A model generated the notes under the pieces. The model saw only the letters and a program-made list of their open reading frames with translations, did not search any database and had not been told where the DNA came from. Shown here piece by piece: positions 1 to 14,249 of a stretch of DNA of 64,000 nucleotides. The DNA comes from Zeus faber (lineage: Eukaryota > Chordata > Actinopteri > Zeiformes > Zeidae), in contig OY482860.1 of the NCBI GenBank assembly GCA_960531495.1, positions 2,226,622 through 2,290,621 of the forward strand. The letters are read 5' to 3'. How positions within the stretch are numbered: the first letter of the stretch is position 1; every line of letters starts with the position of its first letter. The position numbers were made by a program, and so were the translations under genes.

Positions 1-343
1 TTTCGGACCTTAATCTGACCAGGGCGATAGATCTAAGTCAGTGTTAGCAGCGCGTACTGGACTACATTTTCTGCGATGATAGTCAGTTCTCCAACAGAGA
101 CGCAGAGAACGACAGCGCTGTTGAATCTGATATTACTCCAGAGAACATTTAAAACAGTGGATTTCAAACTTAATGTGTTAATGAAACTGAATATTTTCAA
201 GAGCCATCGGAGGAGACCAACAATATGCTTGTTGTTGTTACAACGGAAGAAGTTGATAACGTGATGAAGTCCGTTGAGGTTGGTGCAGATTTTCAGATTT
301 CAGATTTTCCGAGACTCATATTATTGATAGACTACATTTTTTT
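1..343. other. No recognisable gene
   Basis: AT-rich sequence with only short reading frames. One frame from about 54 to 149 is acidic and serine-rich (it contains DDSQFSNRDAENDSAVESD), which recalls the acidic N-terminus of some DNA-transposon proteins, but it stops after about 30 codons and nothing recognisable follows. No function is assigned. Confidence 0.4.
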
Positions 344-383
344 GTGTTGTCCATACTTTTAAACTTCAAAATATTTCCACTTT

Positions 384-820
384 GTGGCACGGTGGCGCAG
401 TGCATTGCACTGCTGCCTCACAGCAAGAAGGTCCTGGGTTCGATTCCCGCCTGGGGCGCTGTTGGCACCGTGCTCCGGCGGGTTATCTCCCAAATAGGAG
501 CCTTTCTGTGTGGAGTTTGCATGTTCTCCCCGTGCTCACATGGGGGTTTCCTCCACCTCACGTCAGTAAGGACCCCCACCAAAAACATGCACCCATCATT
601 GTCTGACCAGCAATGGACATTTATCACCTGGTCCCCGGGCGCGTCCACGTATGCTGCTCACTGCTCCTGGCTGTGCCCCCGGAGGAAGGACAACCCAGGA
701 TGGGTCAAAAGCAGAGAATCCATTTCACCGGCCACCATCAAAAAGCATGTGCATGTGTGTGTGTGTGCAAGCATGTGTTAAAGTGTGGTGTGTTGTGTGA
801 TAAATAAAGACTTCTTCTTC
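384..820 (+). mobile_element. tRNA-derived SINE, copy A
   Basis: A short interspersed element of about 437 bp. The head carries a pol III A-box-like stretch (TGGCGCAGTGCA) and a B box (GGTTCGATTCC) at about 436-446. The body has the common teleost segment around TGTGTGGAGTTTGCATG, and the 3' end is ATAAATAAAGA followed by a short CTT repeat. It has no coding capacity and would depend on a LINE for reverse transcription. A second copy lies inverted at 3102-3512, similar over its full length. Short reading frames across it are incidental. Confidence 0.8.
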
Positions 821-1092
821 TTTTTATAAAACATATGTTATTACTGTTAAAAATAAAAGCTTTTTAAAAAAAAAAAAATAGTTGTGTGTTGTTGACGCTG
901 TTCAACACTGTTAGTGATTGGCCCATTCAGCATTACGTTATAGCCATGAGGATTTGTTTGTCCGCCAGTCCCATTTGCATTCTGGGAGCTGGCTGAATGA
1001 AGCAGGTCTGGGCCAAACTTTGAAGGTGATTTTCCCAGAAACACACACCATTGCCACACCATTGTCATTAACAAGTCATAGATTTAAAAATA

Positions 1093-1231
1093 TTTACATT
1101 ACATTTAGCAGATGGACGCAGCCATCAGGAGCAATTAGGGGTTAAGTGTCTTGCTCAAGGACACTACAGCATGCTAGCAGGAGGAGCCTGGGATTGAACC
1201 AGCGACCTTAGATTACTAGACGACCAGCTCG
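1093..1231 (-). mobile_element. SINE with TGTAA-type tail, internally deleted copy
   Basis: Read on the minus strand this is a tRNA-headed SINE with B-box-like GGTTCAATCC, the block CTCCTCCTGCTAGCATGCTG, and a tail ending GCTAAATGTAATG. The same family occurs at 8161-8357 and 15756-15961. Compared with those copies, it lacks about 43 bp near the 3' end that contain GTCGCTTTGGATAAAAGC. The breakpoint falls between two GCGTC motifs present in the full copies, consistent with a microhomology deletion. Confidence 0.75.
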
Positions 1232-1269
1232 AAAAAGTCAAAATCTGCAAAATGACCCTAAAGAATGCA

Positions 1270-1412
1270 GTGGGTCACATGTGTATATATATTTATATAT
1301 ATATTTTTTTCATTTTTATATTTTTATTCTATTGTTTGTTGTTATAATTACTGCCTATTGTTTTGATGTGAGCTGCTGGGACATTCAAATTCCCTCTGGG
1401 GTTAATAAAGTA

Positions 1413-1450
<38 letters not shown>

Positions 1451-1460
1451 ATTCTATCTA
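1270..1460 (+). mobile_element. 3' tail of a 5'-truncated non-LTR retrotransposon with (TCTG)n
   Basis: An AT-rich stretch leads into AATTCCCTCTGGGGTTAATAAAG, broken here for length as AATTCCCTCTGGGG then TTAATAAAG, and a (TCTG)n microsatellite at about 1412-1450. This layout (a pyrimidine-rich stem, AATAAAG, then a tetranucleotide tail) is the usual 3' terminus of a common teleost LINE. No ORF survives. A related tail lies inverted at 55795-55855. Confidence 0.55.
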
Positions 1461-3101
<1,641 letters not shown>

Positions 3102-3512
3102 GAAGAAACTCTTTATTTGTCACACAACACAACAGATGCTTGCACACACACGCTTTGGATGGTGGCCGGTGAAACAGTTCCTCTGCATTTAACCCATCCT
3201 GGCCTGTCCTTCCTCCGGGGCCACAGCCAGGAGCAGTGGGCAGCACACGTGGACGTGCCCGGGAACCAGGTGATAAGTGTCCATCGCTGGTCAGACGATG
3301 ATGGGTGCATGTTTTTGGTGGGGGTCCTTACTGACGTGAGGTGGAGGAAACCCCATGTGAGCACGGGGGGAACATGCAAACTCCACACAGAAAGGCTCCT
3401 ATTTGGGAGATAACCCGCCAGAGCACGGTGCCAACAGCGCCCCAGGCGGGAATCGAACCCAGGACCTTCTTGCTGTGAGGCAGCAGTGCAATGCACTGCG
3501 CCACCGTGCCAC
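3102..3512 (-). mobile_element. tRNA-derived SINE, copy B (inverted)
   Basis: The same element as at 384-820, in the opposite orientation. On the minus strand it starts GTGGCACGGTGGCGCAG, has the B box GGTTCGATTCC, and ends in ATAAAGAG and TTC. The two copies are alike along almost their whole length, with scattered substitutions and small indels. The 2.3-kb spacing makes a potential fold-back pair in any transcript crossing both. Confidence 0.8.
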
Positions 3513-4989
3513 TGTGGCGGAAACTTACTTGCCGGAAAGTCCGGTAATAATGCTCATTATTAAGCGCGCTGGCTTTCACCTTCATTGCACCATGGGGTTT
3601 GTTTTACCCTCTGAGTCCTGCGTGCCAGCTGATCTGCCAGGCCGCACACATCTGGTACATATACCGAGAGCAGGGGGCCAATCCCTGCGCCCTATCTCCT
3701 CAGTCCAGGGCTGAGTTCTCGCTGAAGCGGTGAGGTCTCTGCAAGGTGCGCTGTAACCTATGCCTACATTCTATTTGCGTTTGTAACATAGACTGTTATT
3801 GAAACGTGACAGGTAAGGTTCAAATTTTTCCGGTAAAATAAATTATTTTCGGACACTGGACCAAGTTTTACAACAGTGGTGTAAAAATGCAATTGCAACT
3901 ATAGGGGCGGCAAATCCCATATCCCAAAACTGACATAGTGCTTCATTGAATTAGCAAATTAAAAGGATATAAATCGCCCAAAAAACGGCCAAAAAAACAA
4001 TCACTGATTGACTCAGCCAATCGCAGATTGCTGATACGTATATTCGTCCAATCGCCCAAGCCTAAGTGCCATCTTGGCATCTTAAGATGAGAGACCGCCA
4101 TTTTCTGAGCTGACGACAGACATGTTTGATGATTACATAGAGGGGAAAAAGTTTGAAATGTCCTAATTTCTTTTCCCACTAAGGAAAACAGCTGGTGTCC
4201 ACACTTTTACAAAATCAAGCCTGCAAAGAACACCCAGAGAGGAGGCTGCCTAGTTGAAATAAGCTTACACACCTTATTCCCACACACATACACACACTCT
4301 CACACACGCTAAGTCGTTTTTCAAATTGTCATTACAATGCATTTCACCCTTTGCGGGTGTTTTGAGAATTAGACGCTTGCTTTTTTTCTGGTGTTACCAG
4401 CACAAGCTTCCCCATGTTGCTTGAAGGTTTACTGGGGATGTAATTATCATTTTAAAAAGACAAAGTAATAAAGTCGGCAACTTGATTTAGCGACCTAGTT
4501 CAAATGTTCTGCGACCCTCCTGTGAGTCGTGACCCAGACTCTGTAGAGCAGCACATGAGGCCCTGTGCTGCAGCGCGTAGTTAAATCAACTTCTGAGTTG
4601 CTGCGTTAATGCAATATTAACCATGTTTGCACTTCAAGGAAGTGGAGCAGGGTCCAAAGAGTGTTTGCTTTCCTTTAAACCTACACAACGGCGACTTAAA
4701 TAAATACTTAGTTTCCGTAATTCCAACATTGTGTTTTCCTTTTTTTTGCAACTCAAAGTTGCATAAGGATAACCGTGGGCTGAGTGCCAGCTGGCAGGCT
4801 TGGTTCGTGCGCATGTGATGCCCAGCCCACAGTGGGTAACCTGATGGCAGAGTGTAACCTTACGTAAAGAGGATCTGGAGGCTTTGTTCTCATCTACTCT
4901 GAATGCATCTGAGCTCCAGTTCAGATCATTGGACAAACTGTACGAAAGACCTCGCAGGGGCCGATAAATTATGAATGGTTGCCTTTCCG
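3513..4989. other. No gene; MITE-like segment near 3950-4075
   Basis: No coding signal. About 3950-4075 contains a segment that ends, on the minus strand, in AGGCTTGGGCGATTGG. This resembles the terminal sequence of fish hAT-type miniature elements, but a second terminus was not found. The rest looks unique. Confidence 0.35.
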
Positions 4990-4995
4990 TGTGTG

Positions 4996-5027
<32 letters not shown>

Positions 5028-5040
5028 TGTGTATGTGTAC
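4990..5040 (+). repeat. (GT)n/(GTGC)n compound microsatellite
   Basis: About 10 GT units followed by about five GTGC units and a short degenerate GT stretch. Confidence 0.95.
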
Positions 5041-5967
5041 ATGTCAGTGCCAATCTATCTGTGGCATGAGTGTATTTTATTTGATTATAGGGCTGTGATA
5101 GAAATCCAAATATTTAACAATCTAACTTAGATTCATTACATTGATCTACGCTTTATGATGATTGAGACTAATATAAATCGGACTAAAAATTACGTTTCTC
5201 AAAAAGAAATTATATTTCAGACTTTAAATCCTAAGAAATGACTCATGTTCTTCACCTTGTAAAGGCTGTGTTTCCACCTCCAACTGAAACGACCCAATTC
5301 TGATTTTTTGACCACGTGACACAGATCGGAAATGTGTTGTGAATGTCTAAAGAGTGAGGAAAAAAAAACAAAAACAAAAAAACCCACTCGAATGGGATAT
5401 TTTCGGATCCGTTTAAGGCCACGTTCATCTCATGTGGAAACAAATTGGATACGAATCAGAATGGGGCTAATGCGACTTCCATCTCAACATGAAGATCGGA
5501 ATTTGGTGGTCTTTGCGATTGAAACGCCATCAATTTCTCAATCATAACGTGTTCACACAAAAACTTTATTTACAGTGGTACAGTGGTGGTAAAGCCATGG
5601 AGGACGAATGCTCCAGCTAAAGTAAAAGGTGGGCCAACGGCTTCAAACGGTCGTGGCAGTACAGTGCCAATGAAAAATAAAAGGTTTAAAGGCAAGATAC
5701 AAAAGAGTTAAAGACCATAATAACCAGTTTGCAGGCAGGGTCGATTTTAAATATAAGCATAAGCATATGGGTCACGTGGAAAGTGGGTATAAACAGGTGG
5801 CAAAAAATCAAAAAATAATCAACAACAAATTAGAACCGGGCACCAAGACCTGCAGTGTAAACGCAGCCTAATGTCGACAAAGTTGTGCATCACCTTCATA
5901 GAAGAGTATTTTAATTTCACGATCCATTGATGCTTATACGATATATGCTTTTAATTTAACGCGCAGC

Positions 5968-5968
<1 letters not shown>
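5041..5968. other. No gene; possible MITE segment 5270-5470
   Basis: The segment around 5270-5470 contains CCAATTCTGATTTTTTG, CAGATCGGAAATGTG and GGCCACGTTCATCTCATGTG. These are degenerate motifs of the kind seen in a teleost non-autonomous element and loosely recall 46990-47195. The relationship is weak. The remainder shows nothing recognisable. Confidence 0.3.
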
Positions 5969-6000
<32 letters not shown>

Positions 6001-6069
6001 GTGTCTGTAGCCATCGGCACTTTGCTCCCCCGTCCTCTCTCTCTCTGTCTCTCTCTCTCTCTCTCTCTG
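5969..6069 (+). repeat. (GT)n and (CT)n microsatellites
   Basis: A GT run at about 5969-6003 with TATG interruptions, then a CT run at about 6036-6069, separated by about 30 bp of non-repetitive sequence. Confidence 0.93.
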
Positions 6070-6971
6070 ATGGTGATGGCGGCGTGAAACCTGATGCAGA
6101 GTGTTTGTAGTCGCCGCAGATCCACAGAACTTCTCCGCGTTTTCAAAGGCTTTCAATCGAGCCTCTCACACACACTTACACACACTTAAAGGAGAGCCAT
6201 GCGCTCAGTCCTTGTGCGCGTGCGCGGTGTTTTTTTATCACTCCATTTATCACTGCTGGCGCGTTCTTATTGATAAAAGTTTTGAAGGCGCGGATGTCTC
6301 CTCGCTGCGCTGCTCGGTCTGGCCGTCGTTATTTATTCAGTGTCCATCCAGATCCAATATTATTTGGGCCACCATTTAGCACACACGTATACACACATAC
6401 ACACAGGTGGATGATTCCAGGTTTCAGAAAGTTCTGATCCAGCTGATTTGACAAGGACCTCTGGGTCGACGATAATTGGAAAATCATGGTTGACTCAAAA
6501 TACTGGGGCGGACCTCTACTTTCTGGACCTGGGATATCAACCTCCATACGCACGACCACACACACACACATTCTATACATGTACACAGGTTTGAACAACA
6601 AATTGACTAGCCACTGACTATCAATACCAAAAGCCTGAATTTTATGAGTTTATTTTATTGAAGTAATCAACTAAAAAATAAATATAACTATAAGCAATCA
6701 AGCAACTTTTTTCAAAAAATGAAAGTATCTGTTAAGAATAGCAAACTAAACAAGCAAACTAAGCTATTGCCCCAACAATAGGCAATGACAAAGTATTAAG
6801 AATAAAAAAAGAGATAAAGGCAATAAACCTAAAAATTTAGTAACCAAGTAAGTAAGTAAGTAAGAAATGGCAAATAATGAAAAATAAAAAAAGACCAGCA
6901 ACGTGTGGCTTGACTTGACTTGCCTTAGTTTAATCCCTGCATACATTTTGATGTCAAAATGCATACATTTT
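6070..6971. other. No gene seen
   Basis: AT-rich toward the right, with a short AAGT tetranucleotide run at about 6844-6863. Two copies of TGCATACATTTTGA lie 8 bp apart at about 6942-6977, next to the poly(T) that ends the following repeat. No coding signal. Confidence 0.45.
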
Positions 6972-7412
6972 GATTTTTTTTTTTTAACCTGTGCTGTCAG
7001 CATGCTGGGCATACAACACATAGTATTTGTATGCCATTGCATTCAGGACAGAGTTAGTCTGCAAGTGGAGTTCAAGTTCTGAACCTGCAATGCAACTTTT
7101 TATTAATTCTTAAATCATCAAGAACTGCTGCAATAACTCTGTCCTGTGGATGACCTGTAGAATGACAAGAGCACAGTTTTTGGTTGAGAGCCACCACCAA
7201 CCCCCCTCTTTGGAGAACTATTTATCATCTTTGGGTCTATAAACAACTGATCACTACTCCAAGAGGGGGAGAATCACCACGGTGAGACAAATAAACATAG
7301 AAACAAACATTTACACAAAAACATGAACATTGGATGACAACATGTATTGAAAAACAGTGAATTAGGTCCAGGAAAACTGGAACTACAACTGGTAACGTGG
7401 CCTCTTCCTGTC
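6972..7412 (-). repeat. 440-bp dispersed repeat ending in poly(A), copy 1
   Basis: Closely similar to 42132-42575 across about 440 bp. On the minus strand it begins CCTAGGACAGG or equivalent and ends AGCACAGGTT followed by 12 A, so it behaves like the 3' end of a retroposon. It abuts the broken end of the L1 ORF2 at 7413, so it may be that L1's 3' UTR. However, copy 2 starts at almost exactly the same base without any L1 coding sequence, so it may be a separate retroposed unit. An imperfect inverted repeat (CCCCCTCTTTGGAG with CTCCAAGAGGGGG) is kept in both copies. Confidence 0.7.
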
Positions 7413-9965
7413 CTAGACTCTTCCTCTATTAGTATAGAGTATTAAACCGTGTACTGTTGGTTGCACTGGGGTCATTGAAAATATATAGTTTATTTTTGGA
7501 AGTATATTCATTTTCACTGCTGCTATCCTACCAATTAGTGAGATGGGTAGGTTGTTCCATCGAATGAGGTATTCTTCAATGGATTTGAGCAATGGAGTGA
7601 AGTTAAGGGTAAACAAATCTGATAGATTGGAAGAGATATCAATACCAAGGTATCTAATATTGCCCGTTGTGATGGTTAAGTGAAGTTTCTGGGTTGCAGC
7701 ATTACAGTTCCCCCCACTGAGTGGTAAGACTGTGGTTTTAGTCCAATTTATTAAATCATCTGAGATAGCTGACAATTTAGATATAAGATTGAACACCTCC
7801 GGTAGGGATGATATTGGGTTCCGTATGTACAACAGGATATCGTCTGCAGACAAACTGATTTTGTGAACAGAGTTTCCTGTTTGTATGCCTACAATATTAC
7901 TGTTTTGACGGATAGCCGCCGCAAGGGGTTCAATAAAGATGGCGAATCGTAAAGGGGAGAGCGGACATCCTTGTCTTGTGCCACGTTGTAGAGTGAAACG
8001 CTGTGAAGTGTAACCATTAGTGATGACAGAAGCAGATGGAGAGTTGTAGAGGATTCTGATCCATTGAATGAGGGACTTTCCAAAGCCAAATTTGTTGGGG
8101 ATTGAAAAGAGATATATGTCCAATTCACTCTATCAAATGCTTTTTCGGCATCCAAAGAGGTATGCTGATGCTGGTATGCTGGTCGTCTTGTAATCTAAAG
8201 GTTGCTGGTTCGATCCCAGGCTCCTCCTGCTAGCATGCTGTAGTGTCCTTGAGCAAGACACTTAACCCCCTAATTGCTCCTGATGGCTGCGTCCGTTGGT
8301 GTTTGAATAATTGTAAGTCGCTTTGGATAAAAGCGTCTGCTAAATGTAATGTAATCCTAACGTCGCAATTAATTAATTAATTAAGGCTTATGGGTCTGTA
8401 TCTGGAGGTGAGGGTTGGGTCCTTATTGGGTTTGAGCAAAACCCAAATGAGAGCAGTATTCATGTGCGGAGGCATGGTGGAGGTTGACTTGACCTCTGTA
8501 ACCATTGTGATGAATAATGGGGAGATAAGTGGCCAGAAGTGTTTATAAAATTCCACTGGGTAGCCATCTGATCCAGGTGATTTATTGTTGGGCATAGAGA
8601 AGAGCGCTTTCCTGAGTTCTTCAAGAGTTAGTGGTTGATCTAAGGTGGTAGCCTGCTCCGTCGAAAGTTTAGGGAGGTCAATATCATCAAGGAATGAGTG
8701 AATGTTTTATATATTCGATTCATTATCCGAGTGATATAGGTTATTATAAAAGTCTCTAAATATGTTATTGATGTGATGCGTATGTTATTCCACCCTGTGA
8801 ATCTTTGATGGATGTAATAAGTGATTTTTCCCTATCACATTTCAATTGATTGGCAAGAAATTTACCTGATTTGTCATTGAATTCAAAATAATTTGCTCTT
8901 GTTCGTTGCATAAGGAATAGTGTCTTTTGATGGATGATAGTATCAAGTTGAGATGTAATGTCCTGATCTCATTTCGGATTTGCTCAGAAGATGAGTGGGC
9001 TTGTTGGGAGTGCAACTCCTTTAGTCACTGTTCGAGTTTATTTTGGCATTCTTGTCCTTTCTTTATCTTGTGAGTGGAGAATGAAATAATACTACCTCTT
9101 AGAACTGCCTTAGCTGTTTCCCAAAGTAAGCATGGTGATATTTCTGGGGAGTCATTCAGTTCATTGAAGGAAGTCCATTCTCTTGAAAATAAATCGTTAA
9201 ATTCTTTATCTGTCAAAACTGAGGTGTTAAACCGCCACCTGCCAGGAGAGTTCAGGTTTGTTTCATCTATCAGGTTGAAACTAATCGGCCCGTGATTGGA
9301 AATTACAATAGGGTGGATTTCTAGATTAGTGATTTTGCACAGTGTGGAGTTACTAGTCAAGAAAAGGTCGATTCTAGAGAAACTTTGGTGGGGTGGTGAA
9401 TAATATGTGTATTCTCTAGAATGTGGGTTATTTGATCGCCAACAATCCCCAAGAGCAAGATCACTCGTCCGACGAACGCCAGGATTTCGGAATATTTCTG
9501 GCTTGAGAATGTTCTAAATTTGGATCCAGTACTGTGTTGAAGTCTCCTCCCAATATGTTAATTGATTCAGAGAATTCAAAGAGTTTTGAAAATATATTGT
9601 GAAAGAAATTTGGGTCATCCTCATTGGGGCCATAAATATTAGCTATGGGTAATATGATTTTACCTACAATCCCATTAATCATTATGTAACGCCCTTCTTG
9701 GTCTGATATTTTGGTTTTATTTTGATATGGGATACTTTTATTGATCAATATAGATACACCTCTTTTTTTTTTAGTTATAAGATGCGGAAAACATCTGATT
9801 AACCCATTTAGCTTTGAGTTTGAGGTGCTCAGATGCAGTGAGGTGGGTTTCTTGCAGTAGACAGAAGCTGGGGTTCATCTTGGTGAGGTGAGTTAGGATT
9901 TTGAAAAGTTTAGCAGGTGAGCCCAAGCCTCTCACATTCCAACTACCAAACTTAATGGGTGTCAT
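7413..9965 (-). pseudogene. L1-like ORF2 (endonuclease-reverse transcriptase) remnant
   Basis: The predicted start at 9965 is followed by FGSWNVRGLGSPAKL and LLQETHL, the first blocks of L1 endonucleases. NIYGPN and LGGDFNTVLDP follow around 9640-9500. The catalytic SDH of the endonuclease is here SNH (VISNHGPISF, near 9285-9300), a likely inactivating change. RT blocks include NNKSPGSDG, SRYRPIS, LDAEKAFDRVNW and QGCPLSP. The RT active-site motif, normally FADD in L1, reads LSADDILLY near 7840. Several frameshifts separate the blocks, and a SINE at 8161-8357 sits between RYRPIS and DAEKAFD where about 60 codons of RT are missing. The frame ends shortly after FSMTPVQPTVH, well short of a full ORF2. 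Clearly dead. Confidence 0.88.
8161..8357 (+). mobile_element. SINE with TGTAA-type tail, inserted in L1 ORF2
   Basis: A full-length copy of the family also at 1093-1231 and 15756-15961. It has B box GGTTCGATCCC, the CTCCTCCTGCTAGCATGCTG block, the 3' domain GTCGCTTTGGATAAAAGCG and a short TGTAA tail. It lies antisense to the L1. The L1 RT resumes directly at its left edge (codons for DAEKAFD at about 8155), while on the right the L1 stops after RYRPIS near 8390 with an AATT-repeat scar. Confidence 0.85.
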
Positions 9966-10403
9966 TGAAGCTAGTTAGGGAGTGATGGCACAGTTGATCC
10001 AAGGCAATAGCTATACTACCTTTCCCATAGATTAGTCTAGGATTTCCTCCTTTACATTCCTTTTCACTGCCATAGTATTGTAGGAAGTTTGTAGGGATAC
10101 ATAACTACACAAACAAATGACAAGTAGACAAAGATAAACACAGAGCATTGCCGGCTTAGACATACATAAAATGAAAGACATTATAGAGTGAGAGTGATAG
10201 GAGAAGTAAGGACAGAGGAATTAGGGAGGTAAGATGATGAGAGAAGTACGGAGGGGGAATTAGGAAGGTGAGATGAGAGTGAGTGATATTTTAAATCCTG
10301 ATATAGATAGCATGCCTATTCCTAAATATTGCAGTATATAATGACCAGAATTACAAGAATGCATACATTATGATCAGAATATCCAGGGTGTGGTGGAGGA
10401 GTC

Positions 10404-11109
10404 TCAGTATAACAGACCATCTATATATAGTTTATCAACAACCATCCATACGCGTTTACCCTTCTGCGGGTTCTCCTTCAGGACAGGATACAGCACTTTT
10501 TGTTGGTCGTTGATCTCCCAGGGGAATTGATCGTTCATGCCCAGCGCTGTTCCTTTCAGCTCCTTTGTTTTTAACCAGCTCCTTGCGCTTGAAGTGTTCA
10601 AACTTAGCAATGATGGAGCGAGGACGGTTCCCCACGCGGTATCCCAGTCGATGACCATGGTGAAAGGTGATCTGCTTCACGGTGTCCCTCGGGAGTTTCA
10701 GGGCGGTGCGGAGAAAGTCTTTTACCATATTTTCTGGGGGCTTGGTGTTCTCTGGGATCCCAGAAAATATGATGTTGTCCCACATACTTCTGGATTGTAT
10801 ATCGAGGACAGTCTCTTTCATTATTTTATTTTCCTTTTTTACAACTTCCATCTCCGCTGTGAGACGCTTCGCAGAGGTTTTTTGATCATTGACGTTTTTT
10901 TTCATCTTGCCGACCGTGCGGTGCCGGAATTTAAGACTGGCTTTGATCTCGGTAATGTCTTGGAAAAGTGGACCAAGCATGTCCAGCTTCTTGTTAATCT
11001 CAGCCAAGACACTAACCTCTACAGCACCCGGTGTGAGATAGTCTGTGTTCGTTGATGAGTCAGTCTTCTTCCTTTTCGCAGGATTATTGCGGTCCTGGTC
11101 ATCTTCCAT
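10404..11109 (-). pseudogene. L1-like ORF1 (RNA-binding protein) remnant
   Basis: Translation from the ATG at 11109 begins MEDDQDRNNPAKRKK and gives an N-terminal basic region, a heptad-like coiled coil (about residues 35-105), then an RRM-like segment with DNIIFSGIPE and a C-terminal block with HRLGYR and RPRSIIAKFEHF. This is the coiled coil, RRM and C-terminal domain order of L1 ORF1p. A frameshift near 10555 moves the C-terminal homology (GMNDQFPWEI and DKLYIDGLLY) into another frame that ends at 10404. In a working element the protein would coat LINE RNA in the cytoplasm. I chose 11109 because upstream in-frame codons are TA-repeat sequence without an ATG. Confidence 0.82.
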
Positions 11110-11408
11110 CACGTATGAGTTATAAAAAAATATATATATAATCCTCGAGGTCCTCCACTTTGGTTTCGCGCATTGTTCCCTTTTTTTATATATATATATA
11201 AATATTATTTGCAATTCGCTTTGTTATTTTGTCTGAGGTGGAGCTACCGGTGCGTTAGTTAGTGTAGCAGGGCGCCGCCATGTTGGGTCTCCACTCACTA
11301 CTCACTTCTGCTTCCGTCTTCTCGCGAGATCACAGCATGCTTCGCGAGATCCTCACAGCATGCTCCTCCTTGCCCTGTTGTCGTCCTACTTTTCTACACT
11401 TTTCAACC

Positions 11409-11801
11409 TTAAAGGTGCAGTGTGTAGAATGTAGTGGAATCCAGCGGTGAGGTTGCAGATCGGAACCAATGGAATACCCCTCCCCATGGCGGTGCAACCT
11501 GGTGGCCTCGGTGGAAGAGGCGGCGGCGGCTGCGAAACACGCAAAAAAATGTGAAGGGCCCTCTATAGAGCCAGTGTTTGGTTTGTCCATTTTGGGCTAC
11601 TGTAGATAAAACATGGCAGTGCAACATGAGGGCCTCCATGGAAGTGTAGCCGCTCCTTATGGAGATAAAAACGGCTCATTCTAAGGTAAAGCCAACACAA
11701 CTATTCTTATTTTCATGGGATTATACACAAATTAAAACATGTGAATATTATATTCCATTTCTGCCAAGTCTTTGCGTAAATTCTACACACTGCACCTTTA
11801 A
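11409..11801. mobile_element. TTAA-flanked MITE
   Basis: A 385-bp unit bounded by TTAA on both sides (11409-11412 and 11798-11801). It carries near-perfect terminal inverted repeats, AGGTGCAGTGTGTAGAAT at the left and its reverse complement at the right. Duplicated TTAA is the target preference of piggyBac- and Kolobok-type transposases. The terminal bases are not the CCC typical of piggyBac, so Kolobok or another TTAA group is also possible. There is no transposase inside, so it is non-autonomous. The inverted repeats are essentially undecayed, which suggests it is fairly recent. Confidence 0.85.
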
Positions 11802-12394
11802 GTCTTCTATTTTGGCGCATACATATTGCGCACACACACTATACACACACTTTGCCATACTGTACACACACTGTACAGCCCCGCCCCTGCTGGAGGTGAC
11901 AGGTGAAGCCTGTTGATGAGTGGATTCAGAGCTTTAGTGTCACAGCTGCAGAGTGTCAGCACCTCCAAGCAGCTGCAACAGAACCTCTGTTCCTGCTCCT
12001 GCCTCCGTCTGCCACCATGCAACGCTCCGTGCACGGGAACTATTTTTAGCTCAGCCACCACCGTCACCGATGACACTGTCTCGTTCTGAGACTTGAACAC
12101 CAACGCCTTTGTTTACTTATTCATTTTTTTGGCAACAAATGCTTTTTATTTCCTTTCTGAAACAGTAGACTACTGAGTCTTGGGAGGATGGACAGACAAT
12201 GACAGCGACCTCTTCGCTCAAGGTGTGTGTTAATACCAGCATCAGTCTCACACACACGCACACGGAAACACACACAGCTGGCTCCATCCCCTATCTTTGG
12301 CAGGATGAATGTTTCATCATCAAGCCTTATATAGAGCTTTCACCAGATATGAACACATAATTCACAGCACCCCGTGGAGCGGCTGTTGGCCATG
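11802..12394. other. No gene seen
   Basis: Contains short CA-rich stretches (about 11825-11870 and 12245-12280) and otherwise apparently unique sequence. No coding evidence beyond short chance frames. Confidence 0.45.
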
Positions 12395-12450
12395 GTGTGT
12401 GTGTCTGTGTGTGCGTGTGTGCGTGTGCGTGCGTGCATGTGTGTGTGCAC
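12395..12450 (+). repeat. Imperfect (GT)n/(GTGC)n microsatellite
   Basis: GT-rich run interrupted by TC, GC and AT dinucleotides. Confidence 0.9.

Positions 12451-14249
<1,799 letters not shown>

Larger units (their letters stand above)
7413..11290 (-). mobile_element. L1-like LINE, disabled
   Basis: A minus-strand non-LTR retrotransposon of the L1 type found in fishes. Reading 5' to 3' it has a short GC-rich 5' UTR near 11290-11110, ORF1 (11109-10404), a spacer of about 440 bp, then ORF2 with apurinic-type endonuclease (9965 to about 9025) and reverse transcriptase (8595-7413). ORF2 stops abruptly after the RT thumb region, so the C-terminal cysteine-rich part is gone. Frameshifts, stops, altered catalytic residues and an inserted SINE mean it cannot move by itself. 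The 440-bp poly(A)-ended repeat directly downstream may be its 3' UTR. Confidence 0.85.

Noticed and set aside
384-470. tRNA gene at the SINE head
   Set aside because: Pol III A and B box-like motifs are present, but no full cloverleaf with acceptor pairing was seen and the sequence continues into a SINE body. The same holds for 8161, 15756 and the minus-strand copies.
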